From: JAEYKI01 sp036679405
GTDB lineage: Bacteria > Bacillota > Clostridia > Christensenellales > Christensenellaceae
NCBI GenBank assembly: GCA_036679405.1
Contig: JAVBVZ010000033.1
Location: 1-64,000 of the forward strand
Reading direction: 5' to 3'
Length of the DNA stretch: 64,000 nt
A model generated the notes under the pieces. That model saw only the letters and a program-made list of their open reading frames with translations. It was not told the DNA's origin and made no database searches. This document shows, piece after piece, positions 25,466 through 33,938 of the stretch (positions are counted from its first letter, which is position 1; each line of letters starts with the position of its first letter). Both the position numbers and the translations under genes were made by a program.

Positions 25466-25514
25466 GACTTACGGCCAAACTTGCAAAAATGCAGCAAAAG
25501 TTAGGAGAAAAGCA

Positions 25515-28079
25515 TTGGCTTCTTTCAAAGTGAACGGAAGACAAGTTCATACCGGTGCAGATAAAAACCTGCTTGCTTTTTTGCGGGATGATCTGAAGAT
25601 CAAATCGGTAAAAGACGGCTGTGGCGAAGGGGCCTGCGGTGCGTGCAGCGTCCTTGTAGACGGCGTTTCCAGGCGGGCGTGCACATTGCGCGTGCAAAGC
25701 CTTGACGGAAAAACCGTGCTCACGGTGGAAGGCTTTTCCGATTATGAGAAAGAAGTCTACGCATACTGCTTTTCGGTGGCCGGCGCCGTGCAGTGTGGGT
25801 TTTGTATTCCGGGAATGGTGATAAGCGCAAAAGCGTTGCTGGGCAAAAATAAAACGCCGGATAAACAAGAAATCAAAAAAGCGCTGGCAGGAAACATCTG
25901 CCGGTGTACAGGATATAAAAAAATCATCGAAGCGATAGAAATGGCCGCTTTGTTCCTGCGTGAGAACCTGCCGGTACCAGCCGGCAGCGCCGAGGGGCGG
26001 ATCGCCCGGGATGTTTTTCGGATCGACACGGTTTCCAAGGTTCTCGGAACCGGCGAATATGTGGATGATATGGAAATCAAGGGCATGGTTTACGCAAGTG
26101 CGGTGAGGAGCAAATATCCCCGTGCGGTGGTGGAGGATATTGATATCTCCCGGGCCATGGAGCATATGGATACGATCACCGTAATTACGGCTAAAGACAT
26201 ACCCGGAAGCAATAAATCCGGGCATATCGTCCGGGACTGGGATACCCTGATTGCAAAAGGAGATACAACCCGCTATGTGGGCGATTCCGTGGCGCTGGTG
26301 GTTTCCGCCAAAAAAGAAAGCCTGGAAGAGATCAAGCAGCTCGTAGATGTGAAGTACAGGCCGCTTACGCCTGTTACGTCGCCGCAGATGGCGCTTGCGG
26401 AAAATGCGCCCCCCTTGCATGAAAACGGGAATTTGTTGCGGGAAGACCGTGTCCGGCGCGGAGAGGATGTAGAAGCCGTCTTTGCACGCTCCAAGCATGT
26501 GGTGAGCCATGTGTACAAGACGCCGCCGACCGAGCACGCATTTATGGAACCAGAATGTGCGGTTTGCAAAAACGACGGCGGAGTACTGACCTTGTATACC
26601 GCCAGCCAAAGCATCTATGACGAACAGCGCGAGATCGCGCATATCCTGGGTTTGCCCAAAGAGGATATTCACATTATTTCCAAATTGGTGGGCGGGGGTT
26701 TCGGCGGAAAAGAAGATATGAGCGTGCAGCATCACGCGGCGCTGGCCTCTTTACTGACCGGACGCACCGTTAAGGTAAAGCTTTCCCGCCAGGAGAGTAT
26801 CAATGTGCATCCCAAACGGCATGCAATGGAAATAGAAATGACGACCGCCTGCGACGAAAACGGAAATCTTACAGCCATGCGCGCGCGAATCACTTCCGAC
26901 ACCGGTGCGTATGCCTCCTTGGGCGGGCCGGTTGTCCAGCGGGCCTGCACGCATGCAGCCGGGCCGTACAGTTACCAGAGTGTGGACATCCGGGGCCGGG
27001 CTGTGTATACCAATAATCCGCCGGGCGGGGCGTTCCGCGGGTTTGGAGTTACGCAGAGTTGTTTTGCTACCGAATGCAATTTAAACGAACTGGCCCGCCT
27101 TGCGGGGATCACCCCCTGGGAGATTCGTTACAAAAATGCGATCAAGCCGGGAAAACCGCTTCCAAACGGGCAGATTGCGGATAAAGCGGCGGCTTACGGG
27201 GAATGCTTGCTGGCGCTTCGGGAGGCCTACGAGAGCGAACCGTACGCCGGAATTGCCGGTGCGCTCAAAAACAGCGGCCTGGGCGTAGCGGTTCCGGATA
27301 CCGGAAGGTGCATTGCTTCCGTGGAAAAAGGGAAACTCCATATCCGTACCGGCGCCGCACGCGTGGGGCAGGGGCTGGATACCGTTGCACTGCAGATTGC
27401 CTGCGAAACGCTGGATCTTCCGCCCGAAACCGTGTGTGTGGAAGTTCCGGATACCCACAGGACGCCTGATTCGGGGACAACAACGGCCTCGCGGCAGACG
27501 CTTTTCACCGGGGAAGCCGTGCGCAGAGCCTGCATACAGATCAAGGAAGAAATGGACAGGGACGTTTCGCTTGCCGAAATGGATGGCAGGGAATTTTACG
27601 GGGAATATACCTGTATCACCGACCCGATCGATACGGATAAAGAAAATCCTTTCAGTCATGCGACCTATACGTATGGCGCCCAGGTGGTGGCCCTGGACGA
27701 AGAAGGCAGGGTGAAGAAAGTATACGCCGCTTATGATGCGGGACAGATCATTAACCGGAAAAGCACGGAAGGCCAGGTGGAAGGCGGCATCATCATGGGA
27801 CTTGGGTATGCGCTGACCGAGGATTATCCCCTGGAAGGGGGCTATCCCAAGGCACGGTATAGAACGCTGGGATTATGGCGGGCGCCCGCCATGCCCGAGA
27901 TGGATGTGCGTTTTGTGTGTACCGACTATAAACTTGATATGGCGTACGGCGCAAAAGGGATCGGCGAAATCGCGACCATTCCCACTGCGCCGGCAGTAGC
28001 GGGAGCGTATTACCGGATGGATGGGAAGTTCAGGACCGAACTGCCGCTGCGGGATACGCCCTATCGGAAGAAGGGTTGA
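25515..28079 (+). CDS. xdhD: fused molybdenum hydroxylase XdhD (2Fe-2S plus Moco domains)
   Basis: 854 residues from the TTG at 25515, with AGGAG seven bases upstream; the product then starts ASFKVNGR. The N-terminal 150 residues bind two [2Fe-2S] clusters (C36, C41, C44, C56; C94, C97, C129, C131). The rest is the large xanthine dehydrogenase-type Moco domain, with GGGFGGKED, GGAFRGFG and the catalytic-Glu loop GAKGIGEI. It has no FAD domain, so electrons probably pass to YgfK next door. Its setting with yqeB/yqeC marks it as a selenium-dependent molybdenum hydroxylase; purine hydroxylation is the likely reaction. Confidence 0.93.
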   Translation: MASFKVNGRQVHTGADKNLLAFLRDDLKIKSVKDGCGEGACGACSVLVDGVSRRACTLRVQSLDGKTVLTVEGFSDYEKEVYAYCFSVAGAVQCGFCIPGMVISAKALLGKNKTPDKQEIKKALAGNICRCTGYKKIIEAIEMAALFLRENLPVPAGSAEGRIARDVFRIDTVSKVLGTGEYVDDMEIKGMVYASAVRSKYPRAVVEDIDISRAMEHMDTITVITAKDIPGSNKSGHIVRDWDTLIAKGDTTRYVGDSVALVVSAKKESLEEIKQLVDVKYRPLTPVTSPQMALAENAPPLHENGNLLREDRVRRGEDVEAVFARSKHVVSHVYKTPPTEHAFMEPECAVCKNDGGVLTLYTASQSIYDEQREIAHILGLPKEDIHIISKLVGGGFGGKEDMSVQHHAALASLLTGRTVKVKLSRQESINVHPKRHAMEIEMTTACDENGNLTAMRARITSDTGAYASLGGPVVQRACTHAAGPYSYQSVDIRGRAVYTNNPPGGAFRGFGVTQSCFATECNLNELARLAGITPWEIRYKNAIKPGKPLPNGQIADKAAAYGECLLALREAYESEPYAGIAGALKNSGLGVAVPDTGRCIASVEKGKLHIRTGAARVGQGLDTVALQIACETLDLPPETVCVEVPDTHRTPDSGTTTASRQTLFTGEAVRRACIQIKEEMDRDVSLAEMDGREFYGEYTCITDPIDTDKENPFSHATYTYGAQVVALDEEGRVKKVYAAYDAGQIINRKSTEGQVEGGIIMGLGYALTEDYPLEGGYPKARYRTLGLWRAPAMPEMDVRFVCTDYKLDMAYGAKGIGEIATIPTAPAVAGAYYRMDGKFRTELPLRDTPYRKKG

Positions 28080-28083
28080 TCAT

Positions 28084-29454
28084 ATGGTTATCAAAAACGG
28101 ATGGGTCGTAACGCCGAAGGGTGTTTTGAAAACGGATATAAAGATCCAAAAAGGCGTGATTGCTTCGGTCGGTGAAGATCTTGATGATCACGAAGTGCTG
28201 GATGCGTCAGGCAAATATGTCTTGCCCGGCGGGATAGACGTGCATACCCATATGGATCTGGATGTGGGGATCGCCCGGGCACAGGACGATTTTTATACGG
28301 GAACGCTGGCCGCGGCCTGCGGAGGAACGACGACGATCGTGGACCATCCGGGGTTCGGCCCCAAAGGATGTGCGCTGGGCTACCAGATCGAACGCTATCA
28401 CGAATTGGCGGCAGGCAAGGCGGTGGTGGACTATTCCTTCCACGGCGTGATCCAGCATGTAAACGGAGATGTCCTGGCCGGGATGGAAACGCTGGCGGCG
28501 GAAGGGGTTACCAGCTTCAAGATTTATATGACATATGATTATAAGATTGGTGACGCGGATATATATACGGTCTTAAAACGTGCAAAAGAGCTCGGCGTAT
28601 TGATTGCCGTACATCCCGAAAACGACGGGATTGTCACGCGCCGGCGTGCCGAACTTCCGGCCGAAGGCCATACGGCGCCCATATACCACGAGCGGAGCCG
28701 CCCGGAGGTATGCGAAGCGGAGGCGGTGAACCGGGCTTGCATGATCTCGGCTGCGGCCGGCGACGCGCCCCTTTACATTGTGCATCTTTCCAACCGTTTG
28801 GCAATGGAATATGTTTGCAAAGCCGAGCAAAATGGGCTTAGGAACGTTTTTGTGGAAACCTGCCCGCAATATCTTGCGCTCGATGAATCCATGTATCTGC
28901 GGGAGGATGGCCTGAAGTTTATTTTAAGCCCGCCGCTGCGGAAAAAAGAAAACAACGCTCTTTTATGGGAAGACATTGAAGCCGGCCGTATCGATACGGT
29001 GGCGACCGACCACTGCCCGTTTGACTACGCGCTCAAGAAAAAAATGGGGCAAGAGGATTTTACAAAATGTCCAAACGGTCTGCCCGGCGTGGAACTGCGT
29101 TTCCCTCTTATGTTTTCGGAGGGCGTTTTGAAAAACAGAATTTCGCCTGAACGGTTTGCAGAGCTTTGTTCCACACGGCCCGCCCGGCTTTTCGGAATGT
29201 ATCCAAAGAAAGGCCTGATTGCCCCGGGGAGCGATGCGGATATCACGGTACTGGATCCGGGGGCAGGTTATACGGTGCGCCACGCGGATCTGCATGAACG
29301 GGTGGACTATACTCCGTATGAAGGCAGAGAACTTTTATGCAGAGTGGATACCGTCATCTCCAGAGGAGAGGTGATCGTGCGTGAAAACCGGTTTACAGGA
29401 GATATGGGAAGGGGCCGTTTTTTAAAACGGGGCAAACCAATCCTTGAATCATAA
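28084..29454 (+). CDS. hydA: dihydropyrimidinase/D-phenylhydantoinase-type amidohydrolase
   Basis: 456 residues from the ATG at 28084, 4 bp after xdhD, with a GAAGAAGGG site. Binuclear amidohydrolase residues are intact: HTHMDL (H54, H56), the carboxylated lysine in FKIYMTYD, HPEND, IVHLSN and the Asp in TDHCPFD. It opens cyclic amides (hydantoin, dihydropyrimidine). In this operon the substrate is probably a ring-opened or reduced purine product, and the step precedes YgeW/YgeY chemistry. Substrate is inferred, not shown. Confidence 0.94.
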   Translation: MVIKNGWVVTPKGVLKTDIKIQKGVIASVGEDLDDHEVLDASGKYVLPGGIDVHTHMDLDVGIARAQDDFYTGTLAAACGGTTTIVDHPGFGPKGCALGYQIERYHELAAGKAVVDYSFHGVIQHVNGDVLAGMETLAAEGVTSFKIYMTYDYKIGDADIYTVLKRAKELGVLIAVHPENDGIVTRRRAELPAEGHTAPIYHERSRPEVCEAEAVNRACMISAAAGDAPLYIVHLSNRLAMEYVCKAEQNGLRNVFVETCPQYLALDESMYLREDGLKFILSPPLRKKENNALLWEDIEAGRIDTVATDHCPFDYALKKKMGQEDFTKCPNGLPGVELRFPLMFSEGVLKNRISPERFAELCSTRPARLFGMYPKKGLIAPGSDADITVLDPGAGYTVRHADLHERVDYTPYEGRELLCRVDTVISRGEVIVRENRFTGDMGRGRFLKRGKPILES

Positions 29455-29487
29455 AAACTGACTTCAAAAAAATTTAAGGAGAATGAA

Positions 29488-30963
29488 ATGAGCAAGTATG
29501 AGCTGATCGATTTATCGGTGGATGAAAAAAGGCTGCCCAGGGCTGTGAAACGGGCCGCTGAGCGGGGCATCATGATCCCGACCTTTGCCCAGATGAAAAA
29601 TCCGGATCTTATTCCGGAGGATGTAAAAGAAAAACTGAAGAATGTCGGGCTTTGGGATGTCAATCCCCTGAATCTGTACCGGATCACCTGGCGGAATCAG
29701 CCGGTGGAAAAAGGCGGGCTTTTCGGCGGCGTGAATTATCTTGAATTCCCTTCGGAAATCACCGGCGTTAAAGCTAAGATTATAGCCATCAGCGGAAAGT
29801 GGTTTCCCACCGGCGCACATAAAGTCGGCGCGGCCTTTGGTTGCCTTGTTCCGCGTCTGGTGACCGGTCAGTTTGATCCGACCGCCCAAAAAGCTGTATG
29901 GCCCTCCACGGGGAATTATTGCCGGGGCGGCGCATATGATTCTTCTTTGCTGGCCTGTGAATCCATTGCGATCCTGCCCGAAGGAATGAGCAGCGAACGG
30001 TTTGAATGGCTCAAAAGTGTGGCCGGAGAGACCATCAAAACGCCGGGCACAGAGAGTAATGTGAAAGAAATTTTCGACAAATGCTGGGAACTTAGAAAAT
30101 CCGGTGAAGATCTTATGATTTTCAACCAGTTTGAAGAATTCGGCAACTATCTGTGGCATCACGAGGTGACGGGGGAGGCTATTAAAAGCGTACTCGATCA
30201 GGTGATGGATGAAAACATGAATTATCACGGGTTTGTGAGCGCAACCGGTTCGGCCGGGACGATTGCCGCGGGCGACTATTTAAAGAAGCTTTATCCCAAA
30301 AGCAGGATTGCCGCTTCCGAAGCTTTGCAGTGCCCCACTATTTATATGAACGGTTTCGGTGCGCACCGTATCGAAGGCATCGGCGACAAGCATATTCCCT
30401 GGATACACAACGTGAAAAACACCGATGTGGCGGTAGCCGTGGACGATGAGATCCCAATGCAGTGGATACGCATGTTTAATGAGCCTGAAGGCTTAAAGCT
30501 GCTGCGCGAAAAAGGCGTATCCGAAGAGCTTATTAAAAAACTGGATTGGGTAGGCATTTCCGGTGCTTCCAACCTGATCTCGGCTATCAAATACGCAAAA
30601 TACTTTGAGCTTAAGGAAAACGACGTGGTGATGACCGTGCTGACAGATTCTATTGATATGTATAAAAGCCGTCTTTCGGAACTCAATGAAGAAGAAGGAC
30701 CGTTTGACGCCGTTGCGGCCCATGCGGTCAATGCTCGGTATTTTGATGGGATTGGGATTGATTATATCAAAGAGCTCAATTACTACGACCGCAAGGCGGT
30801 GCATAATTTAAAATATTACACCTGGGTCGAGCAGCAGGGTAAAACGTATGAAGAGATTCTGGCGCAGTGGGAAGACGACAGTTATTGGACGGATATCCCC
30901 AAAGCCGCGCCTGTGTTGGATGAGCTGATCGAGGCCTTTAACAAAAAAGTGGCGGAGATATAA
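29488..30963 (+). CDS. fold-type II PLP enzyme of the purine cluster, function unassigned
   Basis: 491 residues; TAAGGAG lies upstream of the ATG. The tryptophan synthase beta/cysteine synthase fold is shown by the Schiff-base lysine in PTGAHKVGA (K112), WPSTGNYCRGGAYD facing the substrate carboxylate, and the phosphate-gripping loop ATGSAGTIAAGDY. It is longer than DpaL (401) and clearly a different subfamily, with an N-terminal extension of about 75 residues. It sits between hydA and dpaL with only 1 bp before dpaL. It may act on an amino acid made during purine breakdown; no named function can be assigned. Confidence 0.82.
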   Translation: MSKYELIDLSVDEKRLPRAVKRAAERGIMIPTFAQMKNPDLIPEDVKEKLKNVGLWDVNPLNLYRITWRNQPVEKGGLFGGVNYLEFPSEITGVKAKIIAISGKWFPTGAHKVGAAFGCLVPRLVTGQFDPTAQKAVWPSTGNYCRGGAYDSSLLACESIAILPEGMSSERFEWLKSVAGETIKTPGTESNVKEIFDKCWELRKSGEDLMIFNQFEEFGNYLWHHEVTGEAIKSVLDQVMDENMNYHGFVSATGSAGTIAAGDYLKKLYPKSRIAASEALQCPTIYMNGFGAHRIEGIGDKHIPWIHNVKNTDVAVAVDDEIPMQWIRMFNEPEGLKLLREKGVSEELIKKLDWVGISGASNLISAIKYAKYFELKENDVVMTVLTDSIDMYKSRLSELNEEEGPFDAVAAHAVNARYFDGIGIDYIKELNYYDRKAVHNLKYYTWVEQQGKTYEEILAQWEDDSYWTDIPKAAPVLDELIEAFNKKVAEI

Positions 30964-30964
30964 A

Positions 30965-32170
30965 ATGGACAGAATACTTTATGCGCCCAACACAAAAAAA
31001 ACAGGAGAAATGCCGCCCGAGGGAGCTTTGTTTTCACAAGAAGAAGTGCGCAAGGTGCTTCGGTTCCACCGGTCCATGGGTTCAAAGTATAATGAGACCC
31101 CGCTGTGTGCGCTCCGCGCGTTTGCGGAGCGGGTCGGAGTCGGTGCCTTTTATGTAAAAGACGAATCGAAACGCGGAAATTTAAAGGCATTTAAGCTTTT
31201 GGGCGGTTCTTATGCGGTCGCAAACTGCATTTGTGCAAGGCTGGGCGTACGGATAGAAGATGTGGATTTTGACTATTTAAAATCAAAAGAAGCAAAAGAA
31301 AAGCTGGGCGAAGTCGTTTTCGCTGCGGCCTCCGACGGAAACCACGGAAAATCCGTCGCATGGGCGGCGCATGAATTCGGGCAGAAAGCGATCGTTTATA
31401 TGCCCAAAGGAACCGTGCGGGATCGGATCGCGGCAATCGAGGCCCTGGGCGCTAAGGTAGTGGTCTCGGACTACAGTTATGACTGGTGTGTGCGCGAAGT
31501 GAATCGGTTGGCTGCCTTAAAAGGATGGATCGCAGTGCCGGATACGGCCGGTGAAGGAGATGCACAGGTTGCTTCCTGGGTGATGCAGGGGTATGCAACC
31601 ATGGCGAGTGAAGCCATTGCCCAACTTGGGGACGCCTCTCCCACTCACCTGTTTTTGCAGGCGGGCGTAGGCTCTATGGCGGCCGCAATGACGGCTTCGT
31701 TTGCGGCGCGCTACGGAAAAGACATCAAAATTTATATTTTAGAGCCGCACCAGGCGGCCTGCTATTATGCCTCCGGGCAGGCGGGAGACGGAAGCGCGCA
31801 TAGCGTGGATGGGGAAATGGACAGCATTATGGCCGGCCTTTCCTGCGGAGTACCCAATCCGCTTTCATGGGAGATCATCCGCAATCTGGCAGACGGTTTT
31901 TTTTCGCTTGATGATGTGCTGACCGCAAACGGAATGAGGATTCTTGGAAACCCGCTGCCGGGCGATCCGCGTGTGATTGCCGGAGAATCCGGTGCGGTCG
32001 GGACCGGATTTGTAGATGAACTTGCAAAATCATACCCCGGTTTGGCAAAAAAAATAGGGCTTAATGACCATTCGGTGGTCGTTGTTTTCAGCACCGAAGG
32101 TGACACGGACACCCAAAATTACAGAGAGGTCGTTTGGTACGGAAAGTATCCGTATGATGCGCTCAAGTGA
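30965..32170 (+). CDS. dpaL: diaminopropionate ammonia-lyase
   Basis: 401 residues, the usual length. PLP lysine K77 in LKAFKLLGG, ASDGNHGKSVAWAA, and AGEGDAQVASWVMQGY characteristic of the enzyme (YgeX). It splits 2,3-diaminopropionate into pyruvate and two ammonia. In E. coli-type clusters ygeX stands with ygeY and ygeW, and the reaction is now placed at the end of anaerobic purine degradation. It starts 1 bp after the upstream PLP gene and is last in the operon; it overlaps the convergent ModE-like gene by 8 bp. Confidence 0.95.
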   Translation: MDRILYAPNTKKTGEMPPEGALFSQEEVRKVLRFHRSMGSKYNETPLCALRAFAERVGVGAFYVKDESKRGNLKAFKLLGGSYAVANCICARLGVRIEDVDFDYLKSKEAKEKLGEVVFAAASDGNHGKSVAWAAHEFGQKAIVYMPKGTVRDRIAAIEALGAKVVVSDYSYDWCVREVNRLAALKGWIAVPDTAGEGDAQVASWVMQGYATMASEAIAQLGDASPTHLFLQAGVGSMAAAMTASFAARYGKDIKIYILEPHQAACYYASGQAGDGSAHSVDGEMDSIMAGLSCGVPNPLSWEIIRNLADGFFSLDDVLTANGMRILGNPLPGDPRVIAGESGAVGTGFVDELAKSYPGLAKKIGLNDHSVVVVFSTEGDTDTQNYREVVWYGKYPYDALK

Positions 32171-32519
32171 TTTTTCCAACTTCGCGTTGGAGCGTTTTGA
32201 AAAGTTCGTCCGCATTGGCTTTGATTCCGGAGGAAAATTCCTGGTAAAGACGGAGCATCTCGCGTGCGGCGTCCGTAAGTTCACTGCCGCCGCCGGATTC
32301 GCCTCCGGTACGGCTTAACAGCAGATGGAAGCCAAGGTGCTTTTCCGCGTTTTTGATCATGGCGGTGGCCTTGGAATAAGACATGGACATCAGGCGGCTG
32401 GCGGCCAGCAGGGAATGTGTTTTATCCACGTTGCGGAGCAATGTCACCGTACCCGGTCCAAAAAACTTTTCTCCGGCGCAAAGACGTATGTGGATGGAAT
32501 ATGTGAAATCTTCTTTCAT
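32163..32519 (-). CDS. ModE-like single-domain DNA-binding regulator
   Basis: 118 residues from the ATG at 32519, which follows CGGAGG by four bases; an upstream ATG at 32558 is less likely. It matches the N-terminal winged helix of ModE: FGPGTVTLLRNVDKTHSLLAASRLMSMSYSKA, then RTGGESGGGSELTDAA. The C-terminal molybdate-binding MOP domains of full ModE are absent, so it cannot sense molybdate in the E. coli way. It follows mocA by 13 bp. It is the likely protein for the ModE-type box at 6427-6454. Confidence 0.85.
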   Translation of the reverse strand: MKEDFTYSIHIRLCAGEKFFGPGTVTLLRNVDKTHSLLAASRLMSMSYSKATAMIKNAEKHLGFHLLLSRTGGESGGGSELTDAAREMLRLYQEFSSGIKANADELFKTLQREVGKIT

Positions 32520-32532
32520 AATACCTCCGCAG

Positions 32533-33129
32533 TTAACGGGAGTGCCCGGATTTTGCAAGAATCAATGATTCTATCTGCCTAAGCTGTGCGGGCGTATCCG
32601 CGTCCATAAGCTGGGTTTTGTCCGGGATATCGTATGTTTTTACAAGCTCGGGGTGGGCGGAAATAACAGTTTTGCCCGACCCTTCGGCGGAGAGGTTTTT
32701 CAGCTCCCCGAACAGAGAAGAGGGAAAGATAACCGGATTGCCGCGTTTTTTGTGGCTGGAAAGAGTAAGAATACTGCCCGCTTCGTATGCCGCCGCCATA
32801 CCGGCGAGGGTATCCCGTGTTAAAAGAGGCTGGTCGCATACGCAAAACATGTTGGCGTCTGCGTCCGGGAGGGAAGTAAGCCCCATGCGGACGCTGCGGG
32901 CAACGCCCAGCTCCGGCCGGTCATTGATGATTCCGGGGATACCGTAGCGTTCGGCCAGGCCGAGAAGATCGCGGTCGGCTGCAACCATCAGGCAATGGCT
33001 GAAACAATCCTGCGGAAGGGCGGAAAGAATATATTCCGCCAGGGGCCTGCCTGCAAGGGGAGCCTTGAGTTTACCGCCGCCGAACCGGACGCCGGCTCCG
33101 GCGGCAAGGAGTATGCAGCCTGTTTTCAT
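32533..33129 (-). CDS. mocA: molybdenum cofactor cytidylyltransferase-like nucleotidyltransferase
   Basis: 198 residues. NTP-transferase fold with the N-terminal LAAGAGVRFGGGKL nucleotide motif, LVAADRD-type core (here LMVAADRDLLG) and FCVCDQPLL metal-binding DQP segment. The MocA/YgfJ subfamily attaches CMP to molybdopterin or acts in the selenated cofactor pathway. ATG behind AAAGGAGCG. It is transcribed with the ModE-like gene from a strong promoter at 33160-33188. Confidence 0.9.
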   Translation of the reverse strand: MKTGCILLAAGAGVRFGGGKLKAPLAGRPLAEYILSALPQDCFSHCLMVAADRDLLGLAERYGIPGIINDRPELGVARSVRMGLTSLPDADANMFCVCDQPLLTRDTLAGMAAAYEAGSILTLSSHKKRGNPVIFPSSLFGELKNLSAEGSGKTVISAHPELVKTYDIPDKTQLMDADTPAQLRQIESLILAKSGHSR

Positions 33130-33159
33130 GGCGCTCCTTTCAGCAATGTGTTTAAATGT

Positions 33160-33188
33160 ATTATACTCCCCATGGCAAAGGATTGCAA
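33160..33188 (-). promoter_or_regulatory. promoter of mocA and the ModE-like gene
   Basis: Minus strand TTGCAA (33183-33188), 17 bases, perfect TATAAT (33160-33165). TTGCAA is palindromic, so it could also serve as -35 for the divergent regulator gene, though the matching plus-strand -10 is poor. Confidence 0.75.
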
Positions 33189-33230
33189 AATCAAAAACGA
33201 ATCTGATTTAAGGAAGGAAAGGTAAAAACT

Positions 33231-33887
33231 ATGCATAAGATGTTTGCCCAACAGCCTTTTTGGAAGCATCTCGCCAGCGGACTCGCGGGTCATTTTGGAG
33301 ACAATTGTGAGGTGGTGGTCCATGACCTCACCGAACGCATTGGGCATACGATTGTTGTCCTGGAAAACGGTCATGTGACCGGGCGCAAAGTGGGCGACGG
33401 CCCCTCCAGGATCGTGCTTGAAGCGCTTTCCAAAAAACCGGAAGAATTAAAAGACCGCATCAATTATCTTACTCAAACGGAAGACGGACGCATTTTAAAA
33501 TCCAGCACCATCTATATCCGGGATGAAGAAAGTAACGTGGTGGGGATACTCGGCATCAATTATGATATCACAGACTTCAAAATGATGGATTTCACGCTTA
33601 AAAATTTTCTGAGTGCACAGGATGAAAAAGAAATGCCCCAGAAAATCAACAATAGCGTAAAAGGCCTTTTGGACGAACTAATCGACCAGTCGGTCCGTCT
33701 GCTTGGAAAACCCGTATCCCAAATGAACCGGGAAGACAAAATAAAAGCGGTACAGTTTTTGCACGACAAAGGTGCGTTTTTGATTACCAAGTCAGGGGAC
33801 AAGGTTTCCAAATTTTTTGGAATATCAAAATATACCCTATATAACTATATTGACTTAAAAGAGAATGAAGGTACAGGCGTGCGTTGA
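33231..33887 (+). CDS. YheO/DauR-type PAS and HTH transcriptional regulator
   Basis: 218 residues. An N-terminal YheO-like PAS domain (residues about 8-115, ending VVGILGINYDIT) is joined to a C-terminal helix-turn-helix (about 165-210, REDKIKAVQFLHDKGAF and VSKFFGISKYTLYNYI). A double AAGGAAGG site lies upstream. Relatives sense small amino or purine-like compounds and control nearby catabolic genes. It stands at the end of the purine cluster and diverges from mocA, so it is the best local candidate for control of the ygeY operon and its palindrome at 17506. Confidence 0.88.
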   Translation: MHKMFAQQPFWKHLASGLAGHFGDNCEVVVHDLTERIGHTIVVLENGHVTGRKVGDGPSRIVLEALSKKPEELKDRINYLTQTEDGRILKSSTIYIRDEESNVVGILGINYDITDFKMMDFTLKNFLSAQDEKEMPQKINNSVKGLLDELIDQSVRLLGKPVSQMNREDKIKAVQFLHDKGAFLITKSGDKVSKFFGISKYTLYNYIDLKENEGTGVR

Positions 33888-33901
33888 AGAAAGAGGAGAC
33901 G

Positions 33902-33917
33902 GCCGCCTCCGGCGGCA
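33902..33917 (+). other. hairpin next to the ribosome site of the 33939 gene
   Basis: GCCGCC-TCC-GGCGGC directly precedes the GGGGAGGGGAG ribosome site. It could limit or stage translation of the amidohydrolase, or simply space it from the regulator gene. Confidence 0.45.
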
Positions 33918-33938
33918 AAGGGGAGGGGAGATACAGTT

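Noticed and set aside
25413..25514. N-terminal extension of XdhD overlapping ygfK
   Set aside because: A TTG with AGGAG seven bases upstream at 25515 gives the conserved ferredoxin-like start; the extension is out of family.
22454..28079. In-frame selenocysteine codons in the selenium-linked enzymes
   Set aside because: YgfK and XdhD read through without internal TGA; this enzyme class carries labile selenium in the cofactor, not selenocysteine.
28021..28083. N-terminal extension of HydA inside xdhD
   Set aside because: The ATG at 28084 begins the conserved VIKNGWVVT sequence and has a ribosome site.
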